DNA of 64,000 nt from Glebionis coronaria. Lineage: Eukaryota > Streptophyta > Magnoliopsida > Asterales > Asteraceae. Positions 31,567-43,599 of this stretch are shown one piece after another. Every line of letters starts with the position of its first letter. Position 1 is the stretch's first letter. A program made the translations under genes and the position numbers. The DNA is taken from the NCBI GenBank assembly GCA_025667525.1, contig JANFOE010000050.1, positions 434,001 through 498,000 on the forward strand, given 5' to 3'. The notes under the pieces were generated by a model. It was not told the DNA's origin. It ran no database searches and worked only from the letters and a program-made list of their open reading frames with translations.

Positions 31567-32951
31567 TTCGGGGTCGAGTCAGGCTCGTGACTCGGTTAAC
31601 AAAAACAAGCACTTCTCGGGAGGCAACCCGAGTATCTATCCTTTTTATCCGCTTTTATAATAAGTGTAGGGGGAGACCCTCGTAGGTGTTTGTTGTTTTC
31701 TTTCTTATGATGTGCAGGGATTAGAGCTTTCAAAGATCCACTTTTGATGACTTTTGACAACCCGTGATTCCGTGTACCCGTCTTCCCGGTTCTATCCTAA
31801 ACTCTTTTGATTCAATATTTTATCATATGTATGTTGAAATAGGAATCACTTTAGTTGTCTCTTCCTTAGCAAGATTTAGAAAACGTGCACAATGTCCTAA
31901 GTGTAGGGGAATTTACTTCCACATGCTTAAACATTAAGGATAATGTTTATATTAAGTGTAGGGGGACTTCTATCGAAGTTAAGTGGGCTTTTCCATGAAT
32001 ATGTCATTTTAACTGGAAAATTGATTTTTGGACATTTTTCAAAAATTTTTATCTATTTTGGCCTAGTAGTATTTTCCTCTGTTATCGTTATTTTCTTTCT
32101 TCATAAATTATTTAATAAAATCGTTTTAACGAGTTCAGATATCTTTGATATATTAGGCCCGTCGTGAATGTTTTGACTCAACCCGAGTTTACTTATTTGA
32201 GTTTACTCTAGCTAGTATCCTTAACCATATAGACCTTAATTGGTTTATTAGGCTAAGCATCCACGAGTCTCATTCCTTGAGATTTTAAATTATAGAGAAC
32301 GAGAGATGATAAAGTCAATTATAAGTTTTGTATTCTTTCATGAACTTAAGTGAGTTAATTATGAGCTTTTTCTCCCATCGCTTTTTAATATATAGATGCA
32401 ATAAGTAAGGTCGTACAATTTGAAAAGTTACTTAGCTTCTAGCCCAAGATCGTTTAAAAGTTGCTCGTGATTAACTAGAGTTCATAGCCAAGGCATAACT
32501 TATTGAAGCGAGATGCGAAGATTGGCGAGTCCAAAAAGGCCCTAACAAGGCGTGAAGGCTACATTTTGTTGCTAAAGATCCAAAGTGATGTGAAGAATCA
32601 TTTATCAAAAATCAATATGAATGATCGAGACACACGACGAAAAGAAAATACTCCCCTAAAGATCATGGAGAAGTCTATCTAAAAAGACCCTAACAAGGTA
32701 TGAGGATAAATAGATCCAAGTCCAAAAAGGAGGCGGATCGTTGTATATCAAAATCCCAAATAAAGATTGGAGAAAAATGAAGAAGTCGTGGTCCAAGTTT
32801 GAAGACACTCTCAAAAACTTCAAGTGAAGAAATTCCTATTATGAAGAGAAGACCATTATTTCAAGAACGTCTCTCGATTCGAAGTATGAAGTCAATGCCA
32901 AATATCGATCTGAGAAAGGTCTCAAATCGTAAAACAAGTTATCCGAAGATA
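31567..32951 (+). promoter_or_regulatory. 3' non-coding module of the non-autonomous Athila relative
   Basis: There is no ORF of note. A perfect 6-bp stem-loop (CTCGGG AGGCAA CCCGAG) is at 31615-31632, 50 bases after the ORF. PPT-like AAGTGTAGGGGGA copies are at 31662-31674, 31899-31910 and 31954-31966. The block to about 32240 aligns with the complement of 18158-18857. From 32240 to 32951 the text has no partner here and shows loosely repeated phrases such as AAAAAGGCCCTAACAAGG (32535) and AAAGACCCTAACAAGG (32682). Confidence 0.6.
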
Positions 32952-32956
32952 TGAAC

Positions 32957-35906
32957 TGTAAAACCCGCATGCTTTTACCATGAATAGTCCCCTTAAGATC
33001 GTACGTACTAGATTAAAACTTTCCTATTATAGCATGATTACGATTTCGTGTTAGGATTTTACGTATTGCGTACGTGTTAAAACACGATAAGTATTTACTA
33101 CGCACGAGCACGTAATAATTATTTGACAATAATTAATCACGAACATGCGATCATGAAATCATGAACGTAATTAAATCACGAGCTAATATTAATTACGTAT
33201 ATATATTTATTACGAACACGAATAAATATATTAAGTCACGGTTAATATTTAACGAGAACACGTAAAACACGAACACGAGAACACACCAATATTTTAGACA
33301 CGGAAAAACATTCGGGTTACCCCTTGTGGGCCCCATTACCACGAAATTTGGGAGGGAGGATGTGCTTAGCCCATCAATTTTTACTAAAAGGAGGTTAAGG
33401 GATTTTTCACTACTCATTTACAATTACAGAAGATTTTTAGCAAAAACTTAAAAACCCTCCTCCCTTTTCTTTTTGTGCCGCCACCCTACAACCACCACAA
33501 GAGGGTGGTTTGTGATCTTGGATCTTGGGAATTAAGTTGGTGATCGTGTTTGTTCTTCATCCTTTTGATCCACGAATTCGGTAAACCCTTTTTAAATCTT
33601 TTCTTTCGATTTAATCTTTTTATAAATCAAGAACATGTTATGTTTTTACAAAAACCTAATAATTAAACATGGATCTAACATGATTTGGCGTTAATTAAAA
33701 TCAAAAGTGTGTTTCTAAGGGGTGTTTGTTTTGGCCGCAGGCTGCACCGAACCCAAAAGGGGTTTCGGTTTGCCAACCGACCACCACCAAGACCATACGG
33801 TCTCGGTTGGTGTGTGTGGGTCCCACGGCAGCATCAAGGCACGGGGTACCCCGATTTGGTTCGGGGTACGGTGTCGATTTCATGTCCGGTTCATGCTTTT
33901 TAGTCTAAATCCGGTTCATGGTGTATGTTTAGTTTTTTTATGTTTTATAATCTTATGTTATAAATTAAATTAATAAAATGATATGATTAATTTAATAACA
34001 TGACTTAGGTTATTTAATTATTAATAATCATGAAATTAATTAACCTAAGTATTTTATATTTTAGACTTATAATTAATTAATTATTTAAAAACCATGATTA
34101 TAATTAATTAATTAACTTGACTTAGGTTATATTATTAATATATAATAATACATGTTTTAACCTAAGTATTTAACTTTATTTAATTAAAAACATGTTATAC
34201 TTTAATTAAATATTTTAACCTATAGTTTAATTTAATTACATGAAATAATTATTAAACTTTACATTATATCATATGACTTAGGAAATAATCATGAAAATAC
34301 TTAGACTTATATACTTAGCTTATTTAACCAGCTTATTTCTAATTATGGAAACTTTCTATTTTTAGAAACTTAATTAAATAAGGCAGCTAATCTATTTATG
34401 GAAACCTTCTATTTTTAGAAACTTATTTATTTCAGGCAGCTAATCTATTTATGGAAACTTATTTAATTAAGGCAATTGATCTATTTATGGAAACTTTCTA
34501 TTTTTAGAAACTTATCTATTTTAAGTAGTAATTCTATTTTTGGAAAATTTCTATTTTTGGAGACTTTCTATTTTTGAAAACTTTCTATTTTTGAAAACTT
34601 TCTATTTTTGGTAACTTTCTATTTTTGGAAACTTTCTAATTTTGGAAACTATCTATTTTAGGAAACCTGCTATTTTTGGAAAGTTACTTATTATTACACA
34701 GTAAGTATAGTAATACATGAAATACCAGAAATACTTAATCAGATTAAACAGAATATAAGATAAACACGGTTTAAGGCTTTAAAACAGTAAAACTTGGTAA
34801 GAACACATAAAATAAGCTAAGACATGACATAAAACCAGCTACGTATTTAGTAAGCAGATACTTATTCATGTATGTATTTATGTAGCACTAGTGATTCGGA
34901 AGTAGGATTCCTCTCAGTTCATCTTCTTCGTTCACTGGACATAAGGTACGGATTCCCGTCCTTTCAGTATAGACATTCTTTCCTTATTAGGATTCCCCGT
35001 ATGCAGCCAACTGTATTCCCGTAGTATAAGTTACGTGTTTGATTGCTTATGTTTAATTAAGACTACCTATAGCCATATACATGCATGACCAGTTTCACCT
35101 AGTTATGGAGGTACCATAACCATAACATTAGAGGCACTGATGTTATGACTTCACCACGGCGGAGTGATTGCTCGTGGCGTCCCTTCAGCTTTTGGCCATT
35201 CATTTATATTTATCATGTGGGGCGTATGGGTGCATCCTAGTTACATGTTTTCAGTCAGGATTTCATGGTGAATGTGGTGTGTGCCCTGCATCCTTCACAA
35301 GGAGCTGATTCCTCCTACCCAAAGCCAGTATATTAAATTAGAGGCAGCCCCTCTAATTTGCATGATGAGGTCACCCCTCCAAGTATTCATGCACGATGGA
35401 TTTTCGTGACCTATATTGGCTAATGGTAAAATATGTTAAACAGTTTTCATAAGATAAACATAAGGCTTTTCAAACTATAAAACCAGTTTTATGAACATGT
35501 TCCAGGTTTTCCAGGACTTATACATTTTCTCTGCTATTAAGTCTTTATTATGTTTTAGTCATTTATACTATGTCTATATCCGTGCACTGAGCGTTTTGCT
35601 CAGCCGTTACTTTCCTTTCCATGTCCCAAAACGGCAGGTACTCAAGGACTGACTGGAGCATTTGGAGGACACGCATAGGATGGGAGCTACCTTAGATTCC
35701 TTCTCCTCTTGCCTTCATATTTATGCTTGTCTAGTCTTCCTTTTTGTTCATTTACTTTATTTATGTTTTGGGCTTATGTTTGGGAACCGATGTTTGATTC
35801 CGGTTATCCCTATGGTCATGTAATGTTTTAGACATTTATCCTTGTATGCTTTGATGACACGCCATAATTACACGTGACATTCCATTTATCAAAATGGGGT
35901 GTTACA
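32957..35906 (+). repeat. 5' LTR of the shattered chromovirus (2,950 bp)
   Basis: It is long and AT-rich, with a GC-richer patch near 33720-33900. ORFs of 60-83 codons in that patch occur in both LTRs on both strands and are judged chance. Near 33430-33550 it has the GCCGCCACCCTACAACC text typical of the transcribed leader in such LTRs. Confidence 0.88.
34525..34690. repeat. 17-bp tandem repeat, 5' LTR copy
   Basis: The unit is GGAAACTTTCTATTTTT, imperfectly repeated about nine times. The 3' LTR has roughly two more units at 41690-41876, which accounts for most of the length difference between the LTRs. Confidence 0.8.
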
Positions 35907-38255
35907 ATTATGGTATCAGAGCCAAGGCTTCGACCTGTAGGCTCTAAAACTCGACCTGTGACTAGTGGGTAGTCACCAGGAGCTTCCTAAGCCAACGTTT
36001 GTCATTCTACGTATTGATGTTTTCAGCGCATTGTTGTTTTAACCATGATGTTTTCAGCACCTTGAGGTTTTAACCTTGATGTTTTCATCGATATCGTTTT
36101 ACTAATATGGATGGACAACCGTCATTCATATTTAGTTATGTGTCATTGTTTCATGTATAATGTTCCTCGTGAACTGTGGCTATGTGGACTGAACCCCAGT
36201 AGTTCATAATTAGTCACATAAAATTTTTTTCTGATAAGTTTTGACAGATGAGTTTCATTTATTTATGTTTCATGTATCATTGTTGCAGGGATTATGACTA
36301 AGTAATGGTTGGTACAGGACTGGCCTTATTTAGTCGCATGTGCTTTTATCGAAACTTTTAACTTTGGGACCGACCCATAGGCGTCCCCTCGCCATGTCTT
36401 TTGTTTTGGAACCGACCCATAGGCGTTCCCTCGCACATATAAAGGTTTTATAAACTACATTACGCATTCATGCACTATTTTTCATGCATACATTTTTTCT
36501 CATGATTTAAATTAGCATAAAAAAAATTTCATGTCCCCTCATAAGTTATTATGTTTTTATGTCAAGTATGTTTTCATACTGTCATGGTTAACTTCAGTTT
36601 CATGCTGATTATGTTATACACTTCTTCGTGATAGATGGTTTCATGTTTCTTCATGATAATTCCGTCTTCATGTTGATTATGTTTTACGCCTCTTTTGTTA
36701 TTTACGCTGTCCTGCAAGACATTGTTAGATTTCATTGAATCCTGCTTTCATGATAGTCATGGTTGGTTTTCATTGATCATGTTGTCAGGCAAATCATCGT
36801 TGAATTTGGTGTAACCACACTTTAACGTTTCCCGTCACAACCAGAATGATGTCTATGCTAATGCTGTCAGGTTATCATAATGGTTCTCCTAACCGTTTAA
36901 CCGATATACTTTCCTTAAATCATGACAAATGATCGACCCCATACCGATCATTTCATGTGCATTCCACGTGTACTCCACGTATCGTATTTCATGTGTATTA
37001 CACGTACCTTAATCCATGTATATTCCACTTGCAATACTTCACGCGTATTCGCTAGTCGATTCTAAATCACCTCAGGCGTATTTTCTATTGCTAATATTCT
37101 ACACGATTGCTGATGCCGCTCATAACTTGGTGATGTTACTAAAGGTTGATGCTGCTGACGTTCGGAGACTCTACGAGATGCGGATGCTGTTCACAACCTG
37201 AAGATCCTACGAGACGAAGACAAAGGCGTCAGAGCAAAGCTATTGGACGAGAAGATGCTTCACCATCAGACGATTTCCATCAATCATTGTCCCTAATTCT
37301 TAGTTACATGTCACACGTCATTCAGCTGTCATTTCAGCCATATGAGTGCAAACCGGTACCAGCCGGCCACTCAGCTGAATAGTTACATGAATCACGGTTA
37401 TGAGAATGACCGTCATGGAACTGACAGACAGGACGATAGTAACCACTACTATGACAGAAACTATCCTAGAAATCGCAACTGAGGCTCCGGCCGCGGACGT
37501 GATCAGACATACAAATGATCAGTAGTCCAACCGATCCGCCAATTCTGGCATAATAACCTAATATTGTAGTTCTATTGTTTTACGTCTCGAGACACATGTC
37601 AAGACATCAGTCAAGACACATATCTCACGTATACTTTCTGAAGACACATGTCAAGACACCAGTCAAGACATATGTCATGCTTATAGTTCCAAGACACGAG
37701 TCAAGACACATGACTCACGTCCAACTATGGAACATGTCTAAGAAATTCAGGGTACCCTCCAAAGGTATATCCATTTTGTTGTGCCATGTATGAATCAGAC
37801 CACAAGAATTTCAATACCATTACCGGCACATCAGTGAGAACTGTCACGTTACCGATGTCACTTTCATTTCTTTCACCATATTTCATATATTCATGACCAT
37901 GAAGGACGCCTTTCGTATTCCCACGTATACGAAGGTTTTCCTTCAGCTTAATGATGAGATCCAAGCTGCTAACGCATTTCCTCGGACAGACACGAGATGA
38001 ATTTTATCCTAATTATGTACTATGAACAGCACACCATGCTAAGATTCATAATTATGTACAGATATGTTCAGGCTCCTGAATACATTCAGCTTGAGTTTAC
38101 ATCGGGAAAATCGGTACAAATTATCTATGCTTACAAGCATGTGCGTTGTTAGCCATGGTCGCTAAAATTTTCTAGCTGTAGTAAGACACAACCACTTAAG
38201 TCTTTTACGCATAGCCAGTTGATTATTCCAAAATCTTCCCATACATTCTAGAAGA

Positions 38256-38720
38256 ACTTACAAGGAGAAGGACGGTACCATGAGATTATGTGTCGACTAC
38301 CGTCGACTTAAACAAATCACCATTCATGACCGTTATTCTCCTCCACGTATTGACAACATGTCCAATCGACCCTATAGTTTTAATTACGTTCCCAAGATCG
38401 AACTCATGATCATGCTGCCAATAGTGACGAGTGAAAGAGCAGGACATGTCCATGACTGCTATTCGTACACGACCTGGTCATGCTAGATTCATGATTCTGT
38501 ATTAATCGCATAAATTCTTCCACAGCATTATGTACATAATAAATTGAGTTTCCATGAACTCATATGCAAATTCATCAGTGTTCTCATTGAGGATAACCTG
38601 ATTTCCTTTAAGCCCAGAGAAGAACAGGAAGACCATATCTGCACTATGTTACAAATTCTATGACAAGAGAAATTTTACCCTAGAAAATTTTTCCAATATC
38701 AATTCTGTTTGATTACAGTG
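38256..38720 (+). pseudogene. Reverse transcriptase relic
   Basis: One frame reads EKDGTMRLCVDYRRLKQIT at 38271 onward, clearly the KDG-RMCIDYR box of Ty3 reverse transcriptase. MTAIRTRPGHARF near 38450 corresponds to the segment after the GYHQ box. The catalytic region near 38580-38610 reads VLIEDNLISF, with the DD pair lost, followed by a recognisable REEQEDHICTMLQIL. Confidence 0.75.
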
Positions 38721-38984
38721 ACATGCTGAATCACATGGATTTCTACGGTTAATCTTACTATGACTCAGCTTATGCGTAAAGGAGAGGACCCTACACTACA
38801 TTAGGTGTTTTAGAAAATCCTACGCTAGGAGAAGTCTAGATTCAGAGACTCAGAGTGTCGCAAACTCCTATGTATCAAGTTCTACGAAGCAAGATACACT
38901 TACGTTCATATCTAAGTACCTGACATACCAACAGGTTAAGATAGGACACCAACAGACTGGGATGTTTTTCATCACCTGAAATGG

Positions 38985-39110
38985 TAAATTGAAATGGGAC
39001 AAGATCTCCACGGATTTTGGTTACCAGATTAACTTAAACTCAGAAGAAGCATGATGCTATCTGGGTTATTGCAAACAGTTTGATCAAGTCTGCAGAATCC
39101 TTATATCCGC
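38985..39110 (+). pseudogene. Integrase core relic
   Basis: KWDKISTDFG (near 38992) and HDAIWVIANSLIKSAESLYP (near 39050-39110) match the WE-I-MDF and [15 protein letters not shown] segments of Ty3 integrases, with substitutions and a frame change between them. Confidence 0.7.
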
Positions 39111-40107
39111 AAGGATTGCAGAACCAACAGATTGATCAAACATGTTCTAGCCAAGGCTCATCCGACCACTTGGCAACCCCTCAGTTATCGGGTCAGACAA
39201 AGATTTGCAATTGTGCTCCTTATTTACTTCACATCTTCATTCTAATTCCACGTCTTGCTTTCGCCCACACTATTCACATTCAAGATCGTATTTTGGCTTA
39301 CGATTTTACGTTCATCTTTTTTTCATTCTAGGGAAGTTTTGCAAGAACTTGAGAGACCAGACCCAAGTTTAATATAACTCCCTATCCTCAGATAGACGTT
39401 TCTCGTCATATTCTATGTCTCACCTTGTAGCGTTTGGCGTTACCGCCATTATATTCTATGTTCACGATATGTTTCACATGTCATGTTCATTCCACGTTCC
39501 TCATATCATGATCAAGATATGTTACAGGTATCATGGATCACGATATGTTTACTCATACTAAACTCGCCATATCTCCACGTAGCACGTTCAAAAATTTTCA
39601 CGTATCACGTTCAAAAAATTTCACGTACTACGTTTCTTTATGTCTCGTGCATCGTTTCTAATTATCAGTTAAGTCAGATTGTCTTGCATCGTAACGTTTC
39701 AGTTACCCTAGCACGTTAACTCTTATTTTCCTCGATCAAATTTAGGGGATCTACCTTCCGTTGATAACCAAGAATTTATTCGTATTCCAAGTCAAGGTCA
39801 GGAGGACCAAGATTTATCATTTGTGTCAAGATCTTCTTAAGGAACCGTTCCAAGAGGGAGGCCACTTGGAAACGGACAAGTTCATCTGGACTTTTATCCG
39901 TTTTCTCTCATCAATTAGATATGTCCTTTCAGTCACGCCTTTTTCATGTCCTTTCAAGACATGTCACGTTCCGCGCTCCTTCTGCCAGCTCACCTGCACG
40001 TTCATTTATCTTACATACCCTCTCAGTTTGATTCAGGTATGTTCTTCTTTTCCAGTTTACGTTATCTATAATTCGGGGACGAATTATTCTTTTTAGGGGG
40101 GAAGAGA

Positions 40108-43100
40108 TGTAAAACCCGAATGCTTTTACCATGAATAGTACCCTTAAGATCGTACGTACTAGATTAAAACTTTCCTATTATAGCGTGATTACGATTTCGT
40201 GTTAGGATTTTACGTATTACGTACGTGTTAAAACACGATAAGTATTTACTACGCACGAGCACGTAATAATTATTTGACAATAATTAATCACGAACATGCG
40301 ATCATGAAATCATGAACGTAATTTAATCACGAGCTAATATTAATTACGTATATATATTTATTACGAAAACGAATAAATATATTAAGTCACGGTTAATATT
40401 TAACGAGAACACGTAAAACACGAACACGAGAACACACGTGAACACACCAATATTTTAGACACGGAAAAACATTCGGGTTACCCCTTGTGGGCCCCATTAC
40501 CATGAAATTTGGGAGGGAGGATGGGCTTAGCCCATCAATTTTTACTAAAAGGAGGTTAAGGGATTTTTCACTACTCATTTACAATTATAGAAGATTTTTA
40601 GCAAAAACCTAAAAACCCTCCTCCCTTTTCTTTTTGTGCCGCCACCCTACAACCACCACAAGAGGGTGGTTTGTGATCTTGGATCTTGGGAATTAAGTTG
40701 GTGATCGTGTTTGTTCTTCATCCTTTTGATCCACGAATTCGGTAAACCCTTTTTAAATCTTTTCTTTCGATTTAATCTTTTTATAAATCAAGAACATGTT
40801 ATGTTTTTACAAAAACCTAATAATTAAACATGGATCTAACATGATTTGGGGTTAATTAAAATCAAAAGTGTGTTTCTAAGGGGTGTTTGTTTTGGCCGCA
40901 GGCTGCACCGAACCCAAAAGGGGTTTCGGTTTGCCAACCGACCACCACCAAGACCATACGGTCTCGGTTGGTGTGTGTGGGTCCCACGGCATCATCAAGG
41001 CACGGGGTACCCCGATTTGGTTCGGGGTACGGTGTCGATTTCATGTCCGGTTCATGCTTTTTAGTCTAAATCCGGTTCATGGTGTATGTTTAGTTTTTTT
41101 ATGTTTTATAATCTTATGTTATAAATTAAATTAATAAAATGATATGATTAATTTAATAACATGACTTAGGTTATTTAATTATTAATAATCATGAAATTAA
41201 TTAACCTAAGTATTTTATATTTTAGACTTATAATTAATTAATTATTTAAAAACCATGATTATAATTAATTAATTAACTTGACTTAGGTTATATTATTAAT
41301 ATATAATAATACATGTTTTAACCTAAGTATTTAACTTTATTTAATTAAAAACATGTTATACTTTAATTAAATATTTTAACCTATAGTTTAATTTAATTAC
41401 ATGAAATAATTATTAAACTATACATTATATCATATGACTTAGGAAATAATCATGAAAACACTTAGACTTATATACTTAGCTTATTTAACCAGCTTATTTC
41501 TAATTATGGAAACTTTTTATTTTTAGAAACTTAATTAAATAAGGCAGCTAATCTATTTATGGAAACCTTCTATTTTTAGAAACTTATTTATTTCAGGCAG
41601 CTAATCTATTTATGGAAACTTATTTAATTAAGGCAATTGATCTATTTATGGAAACTTTCTATTTTTAGAAACTTATCTATTTTAAGCAGTAATTCTATTT
41701 TTGGAAACTTTCTGTTTTTGGAAACTTTCTATTTTTGGAAACTTTCTATTTTTGGAAACTTTCTATTTTTGGTAACTTTCTATTTTTGGAAACTTTCTAT
41801 TTTTGGAAACTTTCTATTTTTGGAAACTTTCTATTTTTGGAAACTATCTATTTTAGGAAACCTGCTATTTTTGGAAAGTTACTTATTATTACAGAGTAAG
41901 TATAGTAATACATGAAATACCAGAAATACTTAATCAGATTAAACAGAATATAAGATAAACACGGTTTAAGGCTTTAAAACAGTAAAACTTGGTAAGAACA
42001 CATAAAATAAGCTAAGACATGACATAAAACCAGCTACGTATTTAGTAAGCAGATACTTATTCATGTATGTATTTATGTAGCACTAGTGATTCAGAAGTAG
42101 GATTCCTCTCAGTTCATCTTCTTCGTTCACTGGACATAAGGTACGGATTCCCGTCCTTTCAGTATGGACATTCTTTCCTTATTAGGATTCCTCGTATGCA
42201 GCCAACTGTTTTCCTGTAGTATAAGTTACGTGTTTGATTGCTTATGTTTAATTAAGATTACCTATAGCCATATACATGCATGACTAGTTTCACCTAGTTA
42301 TGGAGGTACCATAACCATAACATTAGAGGCACTGATGTTATGACTTCACCACGGCGGACTGATTGCTTGTGGCGTCCCTTCAGCTTTTGGCCATTCATTT
42401 ATATTTATCATGTGGGCGTATGGGTGCATCCTAGTTACATGTTTTCTGTCAGGATTTCATGGTGAATGTGGTGTCTGCCTTGCATCCTTCACAAGGAGCT
42501 GATCCCTCCTACCCAAAGCCAGTATATTAAATTAGAGGCAGCCCCTCTAATTTGCATGATGAGGTCACCCCTCCAAGTATTCATGCACGGTGGATTTTCA
42601 TGACCTATATTGGCTAATGGTAAAATATGTTAAACAGTTTTCATAAGATAAACATAAGGCTTTTCAAACTATAAAACTAGTTTTATGAACATGTTCCAGG
42701 TTTTCCATGACTTATACATTTCCGCTGCTATTAAGTCTTTATTATGTTTTAGTCATTTATACTATGTCTATATCCGTGCACTGAGCGTTTTGCTCAGCCG
42801 TTACTTTCCTTTCCATGTCCCAAAACGGCAGGTACTCAAGGACTGACTGGAGCATTTGGAGGACACGCATAGGATGGGAGCTACCTTTGATTCCTTCTCC
42901 TCTTGCCTTCATATTTATGCTTGTCTAGTCTTCCTTTTTGTTCATTTACTTTATTTATGTTTTGGGCTTATGTTTGGGAACCGATGTTCGATTCCGGTTA
43001 TCCTTATGGTCATGTAATGTTTTAGACATTTATCCTTGTATGCTTTGATGACACGCCATAATTACGCGTGACATTCCATTTATCAAAATGGGGTGTTACA
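40108..43100 (+). repeat. 3' LTR of the shattered chromovirus (2,993 bp)
   Basis: It is the same sequence as 32957-35906, with about two extra 17-bp units (41690-41876), an extra ACACACGTGA near 40432, and scattered single-base changes. Confidence 0.88.
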
Positions 43101-43105
43101 TCAAC

Positions 43106-43599
43106 TTTATGAGGTTTCGAGAAGCAGTTTTAAAAGATTTTGTCCTTTAGCTAACTATTGATTAAATCGACCTACTTTATTTTCAGCCTAAATAAATTAC
43201 CGAAATAAGTTAAAAATGAATCCTCGTGATCATTCAAGACAAAAATAAAATATAAGAGATACACCTAGGAATAAGGGAGTCTAATTGAATAATTGAGCCA
43301 CATGAGTAAGTGTAGCTTTACTAACTTATAATAGCAATGATCTCGTTTTTAAGCTTGGTATGGGGAACGTGAAACTTGAGGATGATAAACATTCATGACA
43401 CCCAAAACCCTAATGTAAGTCTTAGATTTCTTTACAAGTTTCTTCCTTCAAAAATTTTGAAATTTCTATCTTTTAAGTTTCCTTAGTGTCGTAGTATGTA
43501 ATAAAGGCCAAGGTAGGTTAATTATGATGGAGAATGTAAATCTTGCTTTGAAATTAATGCATTGCATGAGGGCATTGCAATGGTCAAGTGTAGGGGATT
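43106..43599 (+). promoter_or_regulatory. Distal 3' interior and PPT of the non-autonomous Athila relative
   Basis: This continues the interior from 32956 after the nested insertion. No ORF is visible. The final AAGTGTAGGGGA at 43586-43597 is two bases from the 3' LTR and is taken as the working polypurine tract. It matches the three internal copies upstream. Confidence 0.65.

Larger units (their letters stand above)
35907..40107 (+). pseudogene. Chromovirus interior with collinear pol relics
   Basis: PBS at 35911-35923. From there to about 37400 I see no coding trace, apart from two near-copies of GGxACCGACCCATAGGCG near 36365 and 36410. A gag-like DRNYPRNR stretch is near 37450-37480. Ordered pol traces follow: reverse transcriptase 38256-38720, integrase core near 38985-39100, chromodomain end near 39780-39900. 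All three frames and many stops are used. The region 37570-37720 repeats AAGACACATGTCAAGACA-like words. It cannot encode a protein. Confidence 0.75.
32957..43100 (+). mobile_element. Chromovirus with young LTRs and a shattered interior
   Basis: The LTRs 32957-35906 and 40108-43100 both start TGTAAAACCC and end GGGTGTTACA. Flanks are TGAAC (32952-32956) and TCAAC (43101-43105), a target duplication with one change. A canonical Met-type PBS (TGGTATCAGAGCC) is at 35911-35923. A polypurine tract TTTTAGGGGGGAAGAGA precedes the 3' LTR. The 4.2-kb interior has no ORF over about 110 codons but keeps traces of reverse transcriptase, integrase and chromodomain in the right order. LTRs look almost identical, so the element moved recently with its own pol already useless. 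Confidence 0.85.

Noticed and set aside
33685..33973. Several ORFs of 60-83 codons in the chromovirus LTR, repeated at 40846-41134
   Set aside because: They lie in a GC-richer LTR patch, occur on both strands and in both LTRs because the LTRs are copies, and have no motif.
37016..39719. Small ORFs in the shattered chromovirus interior
   Set aside because: They do not follow the frame of the recognisable pol traces for more than a few codons and have no conserved motif of their own.
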